Assembly: GCF_034702125.1 (NCBI RefSeq)
Contig: NC_085867.1
Span: 43,893,983 to 43,957,982, forward strand
Source: Engraulis encrasicolus
Taxonomy: Eukaryota; Chordata; Actinopteri; Clupeiformes; Engraulidae
DNA: 64,000 nucleotides
Direction of reading: 5' to 3'
Shown here: positions 1 to 11,898 of the stretch, piece after piece
Layout of the letters: the number at the start of each line of letters is the position of its first letter
How positions within the stretch are numbered: the first letter of the stretch is position 1
Position numbers and translations under genes: made by a program
Notes under the pieces: generated by a model
The model's database searches: none
What the model was told of the DNA's origin: nothing
The model's input: only the letters and a program-made list of their open reading frames with translations

Positions 1-556
1 AAAACTTAAAAAGGTAAGTCAAACTGAAAAAGTAAAACTTCAGAGAACTAACTTCCTTTCATGGGAGCAAGCAAAGGTTATGGAGGTTTAGCATCACATA
101 CTGTAGGTACTGCAGGCAGGGGCGCTGCCAGAAATGTTGGGTCCCATGAAAAATTTGGATTTTGGGCTCCCTTAAGGGCCCCTATCAGTGCTATCAGTGC
201 TTGGGCCCTTAGCATCTGTAACACCTTTGCCCCCCTAGCGGCATCCATGACTGCAGGTTCTTGTGGTCCGTTAGCATAGAGAAAGGGAAGAAGCTCTTTC
301 AACGCCGGCGGTGTGACGGCAGCATTAGAGACTTGGTCTGACCAAGAGCATAACAATTAACATTTCCTAAACGGCATGGTTGACCCGCCTCCCTTGGTTT
401 ACTTATGGTTGTTTGCTTACCAACAAAGTGGGAGGAGTTCCCGTATTTTCAGGAACTCAGAAAGTACTTGCATTGCTCTTGACCTGACTAGTTGGAACGC
501 AGAAAGTGTAGCGTCACTACACTTGGCTACCCTGTTCCCATGTCCCATGTAACTAA

Positions 557-870
557 CTATGTCTCATAGTTACATTCAGCGGGGCTTATCTTAGAGAAGT
601 AGACACAGGGATGAAGACAGGGTGGTTCGGCATGAGGTTGAGACATAATGGCTCCTACTCCCGTGGTCAAAGCATCCACTTCCAGTGTGAAGGGGAGATC
701 TGGGTACGGGTGGCGGAGCAAGGGAGCTGCTGTGAAGGCAAGCTTCAACTGTTTGAAGGCTTGGTCGCAGCGGGATTCCTTTGGAGGTGTTTTGACTTGT
801 TGCGCAATAGGGAGGTGAGTAGTGAATCAGAGTGATGGCAGTTTGCTGAAGTTGTTGATGAAGCCCCTGT
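557..870 (-). pseudogene. Degraded Ty3/gypsy pol fragment (RT end to RNase H)
   Basis: Minus-strand frames give GFINNFSKLP (end of reverse transcriptase) near 861-832 and, after a frameshift near 765, [15 protein letters not shown] then [18 protein letters not shown] and [13 protein letters not shown]. This is the order of the RT-RNase H connection and RNase H of gypsy-type elements. The fragment has a frameshift and no visible LTR. It stops exactly at the border of the element starting at 872, which therefore probably inserted into it, although I did not find matching pol sequence beyond 1856. Confidence 0.7.
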
Positions 871-871
871 A

Positions 872-1856
872 GGGGTCTTACACACCAGGGCGGTAAAGCG
901 TCGCGGAACGGCCGCGTTTTTTACCGGCGTCGGTGAAAATACATTGAAACCTATCTGTCCTTACACACCAACCGGCGGTAGTCGGGCGTCAGTGGCGCGG
1001 GAGCCGGCTCCGCGCCGCGCTGCATTTGGAAAATAGAACTCCAGCGTATTTTTCACGCCGGCAACCGGCGGTGTCTCATTCAAATGAATGGCAAAGTAGC
1101 ACGCTAGCTTTAGCTGTGGGGAGGGTTTTGAACAGGACTGGCCGCGCCCGCCGAGGCTGTCAGTGTGCAAGGCAGAGAAAAGCACGCCGGCCAAAACTAA
1201 GCCGAAAGACCGCGTCCATCCTGCGACCGTTCCGTTCCGGCTTGGTATGTTTTGGCCCTTACACACCGCCGCGTTTTTTACCGGCGTCGGTGAAAATACA
1301 TTGAAACATATCTGTCCTTACACATCAGCCGGCGGTAGTTGAGCGTCAGCGGTGCGGGAGCCGGCTCCGCACCGCGCTGCATTTGGAAAATAGAACTCGA
1401 GCGTATTTTTCACGCCGGCGACCGGCGGTGTCTCATTCAAATGAATGGCATAGTAGCATGCTAGCTTTGGCTGTGGGGAGGGTTTTGAACAGGACTGGAC
1501 CGTTTGTCATACCAAGGCGGAACGGAACGGTTGCGGGACAAATGCGGTCTTTCTGCTTAGTTTCAGCCGGCATGTTTTTCTCTGCCTTTCACACTGACAG
1601 CGTCGGCGTGCGCGGCCAGTCCTGTTAAAAAAAACCCCAAGGCTAAAGCTAGCGTGCTACTTTGCATTTGAATGAGACACTGCCAGTTGCCGGCGTGAAA
1701 AATACGCTCGAGTTCTATTTTCCAAATGCAGCGCCGCGCCGCTGACGCCCGACTACCACCGGTTGGTGTGTAAGGACAGATGGGTTTCAATGTATTTTCA
1801 CAGACGCCGGTAAAAAACGCGGCCGTTCCGTTTACCGCCCTGGTGTGTAAGACCCC
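872..1856. mobile_element. Non-autonomous DNA transposon with long inverted and internal direct repeats (985 bp)
   Basis: Ends are GGGGTCTTACACACCAGGGC and its near-perfect inverted copy at 1837-1856. Flanking triplets are GTA and TTA, compatible with a decayed TWA target of Harbinger-type elements. Inside, a unit of about 230 bp (GCCGCGTTTTTTACCGGCG onward) occurs at 911 and again at 1268 in direct orientation, then inverted at about 1500-1830. The element is GC-rich compared with its flanks and codes for no recognisable transposase. Confidence 0.7.
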
Positions 1857-1899
1857 TTAGGCGTCTGTGGGGTCTCTGTGTGGTCTGCGAGGGAAATGT

Positions 1900-3291
1900 G
1901 CATGCCATGTGGACCTTGATTGCGATTCTGAAAAGCAGTTTTGATTACAAAAAGCAAAATGCCAAAAAAAGAAATTTGGTTCTCAAATCTGCTTCTTGAT
2001 TAGAAAACCAACATATTCCATATCATTTGTTTTGGTCATGTTTACAGTATGTGCTTCTTCATATAAAAAAAATACTTGCTCTGTTTATAAAAAGAAATAA
2101 CCCAGTGTGTTCCCTGTCATTTGTTCTGGTCATGTTTACCCATTACATACACGTGACCAAATTTGTTGATCATGAGTGAAATGGTATTCATCTGGCCGTC
2201 ATCTGGTAAGTAGAGTGGAAGGCTGGCATCTGTTTGTTTGTGTATTTCCTGATAGGTCAAGCTAGCGTATGGCTAATGTCATCGTGAAGTCACTCTGCTT
2301 TCTACACTTATCAGCCAGTGAAGAAGGCTGACTGAATGCTGTGCTTAATCGTCCTTTACCCATCATATTTCTCTTCAAAAGCTGTCAATATTCACTTTCT
2401 GTGTGCCTGTGTATGTGCACACATGCATTTCTTGCTGTCTTTTTTCATATGAAATAATGACATCCCGTTTATATTCCACAGTGAATGAATCTATTCCAGA
2501 GAATGTTACCCAGTATAAATCAACTCACATCACATACTAAAAAGCCAGGGGTGTTTTCAGTTTATTTTACAGCTAAAGCAGACACTTTTCCCCCCTCAGG
2601 CACAGATGAGTGAGTTTGATTTTCATAGGTTTTACATAAGACGTCCTTCCTGATACTGTATTATCTACCTGATGAGGAAAATGAAGAAATGGAAACTGGC
2701 TTACTTGACAGACCACATGGAGGAAAAAAATAAAAAAAAACTTAAACAAATTACAGGTAGGCCTACAAAAAAAACAAACACCAAAAAATATGTCAAAACA
2801 CGACTCAATACTGCCTCACAAACTAATTTGACAGTGCACCATCATTTTTCATTAAACATCTTTAAGATATGTTTCAGTGTTGCATGCTTTACATTTGAGC
2901 CTGAACGTGACTGTGAAGGATGTGAAGGAATCTGTTATTTCTGTTAATTGTACATGATGATGACAACATACACAAAGCAAAAGATTCTGACATGCTGTGT
3001 AGAAATTCTGCACCTGTTGAAGATATTCTACACCGTAAATGTGCCAAAGTGAGCACATCCAGGGGGTTTTAAGGTAGGCTTGTTATTTATTGTCCTTTCT
3101 GAAAATTGTTCTGTGCCATTTACAATGCGCCTGATAGGCAAAGAGGGACTTGGTGCCCTTTTTCGTTTCTTCAAACTATATAAATAAATAGTAAATGTTT
3201 CTAGAAATGTAGCTCGGGAAAACCTCTGAGTGATAGACAGCTGTCATTACCTACTCCCATCTTCATGGATATTCAATTCCTCCAGCCCATT
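1900..3291. other. Intergenic stretch with no supported gene
   Basis: AT-rich sequence with short frames only. A K-rich reading frame at 2672-2947 has no family resemblance and lies in A-rich DNA. I see no exon, RNA gene or clear repeat boundary. Confidence 0.5.
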
Positions 3292-3305
3292 CATGTGTCT
3301 TTCTT

Positions 3306-3502
3306 TTTTTTATTATTAAGTATTTTTTTCGGGCTTTTCAGCCTTTTTATTGTTTTTTTGTGAGACAGGATAGTGGAGGAGAGACATTTAGTGAGCTGGG
3401 ACAGAGAGATGGGGAAGGACCGGCAAAGGACCCGGACCGGGAATCGAACCTGGGCCGGCTAAGTGGTAAACGTGTGCCCTACCATATCAGCCACGGTAGG
3501 GC
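3306..3502 (-). repeat. tRNA-derived SINE, head type 2, minus strand
   Basis: The minus strand starts with a tRNA-like head (GGCCCTACCGTGGCTGATAT) and a B box matching GGTTCGATTCC, followed by a tail ending in a T-rich stretch on the plus strand. Target-site duplication CATGTGTCTTTCTT is perfect at 3292-3305 and 3503-3516, which fixes the borders. Confidence 0.8.
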
Positions 3503-3852
3503 CATGTGTCTTTCTTGTGCAAAGTCTCTCGAATTGTCCCACCTCCTCCCCCATCTCCTCTATTTCACTAGTGGTCCCACTCTACCGTCCCTCTACATAC
3601 AGGGGGGTGCAAGTGGATCTCATCCCACATGATCTCTGCTTAGAGCATCCCAAGACCAAATCCAGCCACCATATGCCAAACATACTTGCTGTACACCAAG
3701 CTCTCAACGGCAAACCTGTGAAAGAGAAATTTGAATAGCAGTAGGCCTATTGTTGCACTTTTCAATCATTAATTTTAGGGAATGTTGCCACACTCCGAAA
3801 GTTGTCATTTCTGTAATTGTCATTGTAAATACAAGTGCTTATCCAGTCATTG

Positions 3853-4053
3853 CTAGGGGTGCCCTTTCAGCTGGGGGGGCCAAGGCGATTGCCTAGTTTG
3901 TTTACCTGGTTGTGACAGGCCTGCACTCATGGCAAGAGAGGCTTCTTGACTCGTGCCTTCAGTTACACACTGGGGAGGCAAACGAGGCGATCCAAAGCTT
4001 TGTGGACATCTGATTAATGTTACCCCATAAACTAGGTCAGTGTGGGCAGCCAT
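3853..4053. other. Unassigned repeat-like DNA before a GA tract
   Basis: GGGGTGCCCTTTCAGCTGGG opens a stretch resembling the fragments of CAGGG-type hAT MITEs seen elsewhere here. No second terminus or target duplication was found. Confidence 0.25.

Positions 4054-4055
<2 letters not shown>

Positions 4056-4137
<82 letters not shown>
4056..4137. repeat. Compound microsatellite (AG)n(TG)n
   Basis: About 27 AG units run directly into about 13 TG units. More diffuse GT/GC tracts continue at 4350-4420. Confidence 0.95.
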
Positions 4138-4506
4138 TGGTTTGTGGTTGTCAAGCTGTTGAGAGCCGGGAGGATAATTAGACTATATTCCTTTATTTAG
4201 ATGTGTCTAAGGGGCCAGACCATCGCTGATGTGGCCCTGATGACAGAATTTAAGTCCAGCTTTTCCTTTAATTAAAGGCAGATCAAGACCATACTATACA
4301 GCACAGGAAGGTAGTGTGTGGTTTGTGTTTCAGTTCACTTGACAACAAAGGGGTGTGTGTGTGCGTGTGTGTGCGCGCGCGAATTTGTGTGTGTGTGTGC
4401 ATGCGTGCATGCGTGTTGGGGGGTGGGGTGATGAGAAAGGGGGTATGAAAAGGCAGTCAAATTTTAAAAATACATTCATTATCTTTAAATTAAATTAAAT
4501 GTATCT

Positions 4507-4695
4507 GTGGGGGTGCTGTGGCGCAGCGCGTTAAGCCCCCCACATATGGGCTTGCATGCCCACGGGGACCCCGGTTCGAGTCCGGCCGGGGTCATTTCCC
4601 GATCCCACCCCGGTTCTCTGTCCCACTCGCTTCCTGTCACCATCTCAGACTGTCCTATCAAATAAAGGCATAAAAAAACCCTAAATAAAAATAAT
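4507..4695 (+). repeat. tRNA-derived SINE, head type 1, plus strand
   Basis: The A-box region TGGCGCAGCGCGTTAAG and B box GGTTCGAGTCC lie in a tRNA-like head. A tail with CCTGTCACCATCTCAG and an A-rich 3' end follows. Perfect target duplication AATGTATCT at 4498-4506 and 4696-4704. Confidence 0.85.
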
Positions 4696-5109
4696 AATGT
4701 ATCTATTAAATGTGTTACCAAGTCCAATGCTTTCTGGGGATGATTAGGTCCTTGAAACTGCAGAGTCTGTCTACTGTCTGTGCGTGCATGTTTCTCCGGT
4801 GAGATGCTATGCCTCATAGTGAAAGTGAGAGCGTGGAAAGTGGAAACAAACACATTACAGTAAATAAACCAGTTAGCCTCACCTGTACCATGACAACTGT
4901 TGGAAGCACCTGGAACACTGATGCATCCCTGAAGCATTATATTTCAATTCCATCCCTATATGCCAACGCTAGTATAATATCACCTGTGTCATGTAGACCT
5001 TAGCTGTGTTTATCGGCATGATACATCTGCATCAATAACATTTTCCATTGCTACTTTTTATCCTCCTGGTCCCATGTCTGTATGTGTGCCATCTGCTTTT
5101 TGCACATCT

Positions 5110-5215
5110 GTATGTAGGCTATGTTACTGCTGCAACAAATTAATTTCCCCATTGTGGGATAATAAAGGGCATACATACTTACTTACTTAGGCTACTTACT
5201 ACTTCCTTCCTTGGT
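5110..5215 (+). repeat. LINE 3' terminus fragment with (TTAC)n tail
   Basis: AATTTCCCCATTGTGGGATA followed by AATAAAGG and TACTTACTTACTTA is typical of 3' ends of L2/CR1-type LINEs, which end in short tandem repeats rather than poly(A). No ORF remains. Confidence 0.55.
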
Positions 5216-5984
5216 CATGACTTTTCTTCATACATGTATTATAGGTACATTATTTTGTATCGTTGCTTTTATATGAAGGTAGGCCTGTATTATTATCACC
5301 ATGTTTGGTTTGCCTTTGACTAGGTAGTGTGGGTCCTTTAGAGCAGTGTCAATTAAGGTAAAAGCTACTGTTAATTTTGTAAGGGCCAAATGTTAGAGAA
5401 AGGTTGCAGCCAAATTGGTATCAAGTCATTGTCAAACTAATGTTCTTCTACCCCCACTAAAACAACTTAGCAGCTCATTAAAAAGTATAAGTTTGCAAGA
5501 GCTGGTGGTGCGCATATAAAACCACCGCTGTGCTGAATATTAGGGGGCTAATAAAAATGTGCGCCAGAGGCTGGGTTGAGAAAGTATGAGTGTAATACTT
5601 TTCATTGGTGACTTGACATCACCTCCAGTTCCCCAGAGCAGAGGTGGCACAGAGTGGGGGAAATAAATGGGTGGAAGAGGGCAGTTTTGGCGAGTTACTT
5701 AGTAATACTTTTTGGCAAGACTGACGAATTCAACGCATACTCTACCAGGCCTTTGCTTTGCTTGCCTTTGCTCAGCCAATTCAAAATGGTCATCCATGGT
5801 CCGATGGTCAAATGCTCATCACACATTGATCAAAACTCCACCCCAGCCTACTAACTCCCAGGTAAAGGAGATACAATGGTAGCCTATCAATGCCCTGCAC
5901 GTAGCATCAGGGCAACTGTCATAGGCTGACAGTGGGCAGTTTTTTGTCTTGATTTTTATTTATTTATTTATTTATTTATATTTG

Positions 5985-6310
5985 GGGGGGGGGCTTTTCT
6001 GCCTTTATTTCAAGTCAAGTGTACTTTATTTGACAAGAGGTGGGGGATGGGGGGGTTCTGCCTTTATTTCAAGCCAAGTGTACTTTATTTGACAAGAAAG
6101 TGAAGATGGTGACAGGTAAAAAATCGGTCACAGTTATTCCATTTCCCTGGACAGACCATAACAAACCAGGAGAATCCAGGAAAAACCTGGGCGTGTGCCA
6201 ACACCAGAGACAGGAGATAGGCTACTGTAAGTGGAAGAGAGAGATGGGATGGGGTTGGAAATGACCCAGGCTGAATTCAAACCTGGGTCCCCATGGGCGT
6301 GCATGGGTCT
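5985..6310 (-). repeat. Old, degraded SINE/LINE-tail mosaic
   Basis: GCCTTTATTTCAAG followed by CAAGTGTACTTTATTTGACA occurs twice (about 6000 and 6060, period about 59 bp). SINE-tail and head remnants follow, with a damaged B box near 6275. It is older and more diverged than the neighbouring SINE. Confidence 0.45.
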
Positions 6311-6319
6311 TTTTTTTGT

Positions 6320-6485
6320 GTCTTTTTTTTTAACATTGCTTATGATAGTACAGTGAAGGTGGTGACAGGATGCGAGTGGGGAGAGAGAGACGGGGAAGGG
6401 CCGGCAAAGGACCCGGGCCGGGAATCGAACCCAGGTCAGCCACATGGTAGACGAGTGCCCTACCGTTTGGCCACGGCAGGGCCAA
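6320..6485 (-). repeat. tRNA-derived SINE, head type 2, minus strand
   Basis: Same family as the copies ending at 3502 and 31787: the minus strand has GGCCCTGCCGTGGCC, a B box GGGTTCGATTCCC, then GGCCCGGGTCC and the shared tail. Borders are approximate because no clean target duplication was found. Confidence 0.7.
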
Positions 6486-6828
6486 GGTGTGCAGGCTTCT
6501 TGTGGCATTGTGCGCAGCGCAGTGCACTCAAGCAACCCGCAGGGGACAGATTTAACCTTGACCAATGGAATGAGCTTCGCCCACCCCCCAAAACAATAAA
6601 TAAATAATTAAATTCACAGCTCACTCACCGCTGACAAGGTGAGTAGGGAGGGAGTGACAGACCGAAACTGAGCTGACACGCTGTGACAGTGATCCCTTAC
6701 CAGCTGGTGCGAAGCACTAGACTAGGCCTCTGGAGGACTGAACTCCTCTTTTCCCACAAGGTACGCAAGGTGACACGTGCAGCAAAATGCAATGGACTCA
6801 GCCAAAGTGGTGGCTATCGACTATAAGA

Positions 6829-6837
6829 CTGTCTCTG

Positions 6838-6868
<31 letters not shown>

Positions 6869-6996
6869 GTCTCTGTCTCTCTCTCTCCTGCCCTCCTGGT
6901 CTGACCCCGGTGGCAGGAGGATTGGCCAATAGAGGAAACGATCTGCCGACCCCTGACTCCCAGCTGCTCACTCACTGCCAGGGCTTCAAGTGATAT

Positions 6997-7062
<66 letters not shown>

Positions 7063-7254
7063 CAAGAAGAGAGAGCTGGAGGGAGATCATCCCATCCCAT
7101 AATGAGTCCCTGTGTTGTAACACATCCCTCTCTTCCTCTCCTGCTCCTTCTCTCGCTCTCTGCCTCTCATCTCGGCTCGGCTCGTCTTTCTATTCTCTTT
7201 GTTGGTCTGTCTGTCTGTTTGTCTGTCTGTCTCTCTCTCTCACTCCTCACTCAA

Positions 7255-7344
<90 letters not shown>

Positions 7345-7345
7345 C
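6829..7345. repeat. CT/AG/CTGT/CA microsatellite cluster
   Basis: (TCTCTG)n at 6829-6886, (AG)n at 7000-7061, (CTGT)n near 7200-7230, then (CT)n from 7258 that turns into (CA)n up to 7343. The frames across it are simple-sequence artefacts. Confidence 0.9.
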
Positions 7346-7713
7346 GTATACACACTTCTTTCCCACACACTGCTGCTTTGTGCTGATAAAAGCTATGCCA
7401 AGCGCTGGGAGGTAAACATTTAGTCAGACCAAAGGAAAAAGGCCCGGCACACATACCACCTCAAACAAAAAAGGGCCCTGCGTTAAAATTGTCATATTGA
7501 AGTCAAATATTTGTTCTTGACAATTGTCACCATGTCAGAAAACAGCCCCCGGAGAAAGACATTTTCATCCTTTAGTGTGTGCATTTATATTTAGGCTAGG
7601 ACAATATTTCTGCTGTTCATAGAACGCACGGAAATGTGTTTTTTCTAGTCTAGTCAGTCTAGTCTATTTAATTTTTTAATACTAAGGGGGGGGGGGGGGC
7701 ATTGGCAGGCTTA

Positions 7714-8063
7714 CCGGGCGAATACACCGGCCGCGACGAGATTCAAGCGACAGAGAATCGCTTCTGTGCAGCAAGAGCGATACGAGCGATTGAAGCGACT
7801 AGAGCAGGGAGGGGCAACTGTTGGCCCTCTTTATCAAGAAAGTTGCCCATCCCTGGATTAGAGTATATACGTTACAAGCAGAAGGCAAAGCATTACAACA
7901 TTCCCATTGGCTGTGGTCACTGACCTCTATACAGTCATTGGCTGTCGCGACTTGTCGCCGAACCGCGTCATAGCCCACAATCGCTTTTGTCGAGCGACTC
8001 GATACAAAGTCAATTACTTCCGTCGCTCGCCTCGCTCATGTCGCAGCCGGTGTATTCACCCGG
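7714..8063. mobile_element. Harbinger-type MITE, 350 bp, TTA target duplication
   Basis: Left terminus CCGGGCGAATACACCGGC and right terminus (inverted) CCGGGTGAATACACCGGC; TTA at 7711-7713 and 8064-8066. The paralogous locus near 24731 lacks the element and reads GGCATATGAGG where this site reads GGCTTA and TGAGG, which supports the borders. Subterminal DNA is full of GCGA/TCGC words. No transposase. Confidence 0.8.
7805..7855. mobile_element. 51-bp hAT mini-element inside the Harbinger MITE
   Basis: CAGGGAGGGGCAACT at the left and AGTTGCCCATCCCTG at the right, flanked by GACTAGAG and GATTAGAG (8 bp, one mismatch). It is a deletion derivative reduced to little more than its termini. Confidence 0.65.
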
Positions 8064-8419
8064 TTATGAGGAGGTCAAGGGGGCATTGGGTTTTTATTCA
8101 AAAAAGGTTGAGAACCACTTAACCTTTAAATCTAAAAACAAGCCTTGTGACGAGGTCTCTATGGCTGACATGCAAATAGAGTATAGATCTGAGTTCGACC
8201 TGGGGTCATTTCCAATCCTCCCTTATCACTCTCTGGCACTCATCTCCTGACAGTTTTTTCTCCCTGTCCTGTTGAAACACAGGGATTTAAGTTCTAAACC
8301 AAATCTTAGAAAAGCTCTCTGACTTTGGCGGAGAGTGGGAAGTCCTGTGTGCCTGTATAGGGGACTAATTCATGAAGTCAGTGGCATTCCACATCAGTTT
8401 GATAGTGAACAACTACATG

Positions 8420-9092
8420 TAGCTGCCCCTAACGCTCTTCTTCTAGTCAGAATTAAGCCACGCATCGACTGATGCTCGATGAGAGTGATGTTTTATTTTC
8501 TTCAAGCAGGAAACTTTAATTTCTTCATACACCAAAACACCAAAGCACCGAAGCACCTAGACACCGTGAAAAACTGAAATGAAATAAAATACAGTCTTAG
8601 CTTTACCATCTTCACAACCAAACAAATGAATGTCTTAAGGCCAATATCTTTTTCAGTCCGTGAATGTCCATGTGGCCTTCATGAAACTTACATATGCAAT
8701 CTTACAGAATATTTAAACATGAAACAAACACAAAATACACAGAAAATGCAGTAAACATACCGTGTGCGCCTTCTGACCGGAAAATTAGGAGCTGCTAAAG
8801 GGCTTTACGGACAACTGTTGCACACGTCTTGCTCCATGAGCATGGCAGGCCCGAAAAGACTGAGCATGCGCCTTCCCAATTACTTATTAAATTAGTCACA
8901 TGACCACCTGCGCACGTCATCACGTCACCATTACACGTCAAAATTATTAATTCACATTTGTACACAATTATTCATGAAATATAGAAAGAAAAAGAATATA
9001 CAAATATATTAAACCAAAAATATTGCAAGAAAATAATATACAAAAATATATAAATGCAGCAATACATTGGTACACCTTTTCAGCGCCAGCTA
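8420..9092 (-). repeat. 3' LTR of the BEL/Pao element
   Basis: Runs from TAGCTGCCCCTAACGCTC to CAGCGCCAGCTA on the plus strand. It matches the other LTR over its whole 673 bp, with few differences, mainly near 8505-8560. Terminal inverted TAGCTG/CAGCTA. Confidence 0.95.
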
Positions 9093-9249
9093 CACTGCCA
9101 CCAAAATTTCAAAGATTTACGTTACCTGTTTTTAAACTTGGAATTAAATCTTGGAATTTTCCCCAAAATAATAAAATAACTTAATCACCTATTCTTGTGA
9201 GAGATCTTGGAACACTTAAGATCAGCATGAAGTGCTTTTTGATTCTTGT

Positions 9250-11898
9250 CTATTCATAATGTTCTACTAGTACTACTAGTTTTTGAACTGGTCTCTCTAG
9301 AAAAGTTGGTTGAGTTAAGCGTTCACCTCGCTTTCCTAATTTGCTTTGTCCTATCTGGATTTTAACCTTGCGCACCAAACCATCATCCTCTTCTGTCGCT
9401 TCCACAACTCTGGCAAGTCTCCATTCGTTTCTTGGAACATTATCCTCTTTGACAATAACAATGTCTCCCACTTTCACATTTCTTCTGGGCACATGCCATT
9501 GTTGTCTGAGGCTTAAGTTAGACAGGTATTCTTTTCTCCACCTACTCCAAAATTGCTCAGTTAGGTATTGCACTCTCCTCCATCTTTTCCTGGCATACAG
9601 GTCTTCTCTCACAAAACTGCCTGGTGGTGGGAGTGGCACAACAGCTTTCATGGTGAGCAACTGATTCGGAGTTAGAGGTTCAAGACTCTTAGGATCACTG
9701 ATGGTATTCGTGGTGAGCGGGCGACTGTTAACGATTGACATTGCCTCATAGAAAAATGTCCTCAATGAGGTGTCATCAAGTCTTCCCTTGGCTTGTGCCA
9801 GAACAGTGCTCATGACGCTCCTGACCGTTCGAATTTGGCGTTCCCAAATCCCACCCATGTGGCTTGCCTCAGGGACGTTCATGAGGAAATCACACTGCTT
9901 ACTTGCAAGGTAAGTTGCAATCCTCTCTTTGTCTACATCTTTCAGACCTTTCTCCAATTCGTTCTTAGCTCCAAGGAAATTGGTCCCCTGATCAGAGCGG
10001 ATCTGTCTCACTGCTCCTCTAAGAGCTATGAAGCACCTCAAAGCATTCAAGAACGCGTCTGTTGAGAGATCCTCCAACATTTCTATGTGGATAGCTCTGG
10101 AGCTCAAGCAGGTAATCAATAGACCGTATCTCTTGAATTCTTTACGACCTTGTTTGGTGTAAAAGGGGCCGAAGCAATCAATCCCTGTGTATGAGAACGG
10201 AGGCGAGGGATCGACTCGGTCACTGGGTAGGTCCGCCATACGTTGTTGCTCTGCCGGACCACGCACCTTTCTGCAAGTGACACAGTACTTGATATGCTTG
10301 GCTACTATCTTGCTAGCACCTAATATCCAATAACCATTGGCCCTGAGCTCATTCAACGTCTGACCTCGTCCCTGGTGCTGTGTCTTCTTGTGACAGTGGT
10401 CAAGAATGAGCTGGGTGACAATTCCTTCCCTAGGTAAGATCACTGGATGCTTCAACTCCAGGGATGCAGAAGACATCCGTAGTCTGCCTCCTACCCTGAG
10501 CAATCCATCTTGAAATATTGGATCAAGTTGATGCATCTTGTGAGTCTTTGGCAATTTTGTAGACCCTTGGCTGAACAACTTGAGTTCCTCTTCAAAGGCC
10601 TCTCTCTGTGCTGCTCTGACTAACACAAGACCAGCTTCTCTTCGTTCCTCAACACTGATGGGACCGGTTCTGTCTTTATGTGCCAGTCTTTTGATTCGCA
10701 CAATAACGTTGAGAGCTGTGTTCCAATCTGAGAATCTTGAGATCCTACTCAGTAAGTTGTCTTGTTCAACCGCGACAATTCTCAAGACCTTCACTTCGGG
10801 ATCGCCCACAAGAAGTTCTGGTATTCTTTGGTCTGTGAAAATTTCTTGTTGCCACAAGAAGTCTGGTCCTCTCAGCCAACTTGAGTTTAGTAGCTCTGCC
10901 ACCTTGAGACCCCGTGACGCATGGTCTGCTGGATTCTGACCCGTCTCAACATAGAACCATTGGCTAGGATCAGTTGTGTCTCTTATCTTCTGAACCCGGT
11001 TGGCTACAAATACATGGAAGCGTCTGGCTTCGTTCTTTATGTAGGCGAGCACTACCTGGGAATCGGTCCAGAAAAACTCTTGATCTATTTCCAGCTCCAG
11101 CTCTTCTCGGAGGGTGTTACTAACAGCAGCAGAGACTGTTGCTGCTGTGAGCTCAAGGCGGGGGATGCTGGTAACCCTCACGGGTGCCACTCTGGCCTTA
11201 CCCATGACTAATGCACAGTGCACTTTCTCATCTGCAACAACTCTAATGTAGGAGCATTGGCCATATCCACTAGTGCTGGCATCTGAGAAATGATGCAGCT
11301 CAATTTTTCTGACTGTGCCGAGGGTTTCAGGGATGAAGCATCTTGGAATTTCAATTTTTTGAAGACTCTGTAAGTCTTGGAGCCATGCTTCCCATTGTGG
11401 TCTCAATTCAGGGGGAATGGGCTCATCCCATCCCACGCCCTGTCTGCACATCTCTTGCAGCACTCGTTTACCATTCAAGAGGTAGGGAGCTAGAAATCCC
11501 AGTGGGTCGTAAACACTGGCGACTGTTGATAGGATTCCCCTCCGTGTGGCTGCCTTTTCTGTGAGGACGACATTGAATGCAAATGCATCCCGCTCAATGT
11601 TCCATCTTATGCCAAGTACACTCTGCGTTGGAAGCTCGCTGTAATTCAGGTCTACATCTTGGACAGCACTGGCACGTTCACTCTCTGGTATTGCATCCAA
11701 AACCTCTCTGTTATTGGAGACGAATTTGTGCAAACGCAGCTGTCCCTTGCTGCAGATCTGTCGCGCTTCACTGACAAGCTGGTTGGCCTCTTCGACAGAA
11801 TTGACGCTGACTAGCCCATCGTCCACATAAAAATTCTTGCGAAGGAAGCTTGCTGCTAGCGGGAAGTCCTTCTCATGTTCAGTGGCGAGGTGTTTCAT
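9250..11898 (-). pseudogene. pol: BEL/Pao pol, second part: RT palm end, RNase H, integrase
   Basis: 882 codons open. In order: RT catalytic YVDD within NFYVDDGL near residue 25; RNase H motifs FSDASTSGYGQ, LELTAATVSAA and FWTDSQVV; the integrase zinc-binding region (HCHKKTQHQGR ... YCVTCRK); the integrase core with D (GIDCFGPF), D (IRSDQGTNF) and E (GGIWERQIR); and a C-terminal domain (VKVGDIVIVKEDN). The start codon here is not the native start: the upstream part of pol is in another frame (11895-12830), and the RT motif expected between them has been deleted. It is followed by a GGTGG-containing purine-rich stretch before the 3' LTR. Confidence 0.9.

Larger units (their letters stand above)
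7668..8119. repeat. hAT-type MITE remnant, paralogous to 24660-24780
   Basis: The right end GGTTGAGAACCACT (inverted: AGTGGTTCTCAACC) is a common hAT terminus. It and the G-run plus GGCATTGGCAGGC match, inverted, the region 24660-24780. A Harbinger-type MITE (7714-8063) has inserted in it. Confidence 0.55.

Noticed and set aside
78..356. Minus-strand open frame of 92 codons (MLCSWSDQVSNAAV...)
   Set aside because: It has somewhat protein-like composition and lies near a gypsy remnant, but I recognise no motif and no splice or promoter context; it may be retroelement debris.
3360..3510. Possible tRNA genes at the SINE heads
   Set aside because: They lie at the start of elements with target duplications and shared tails, so they are SINE promoters, not tRNA genes.
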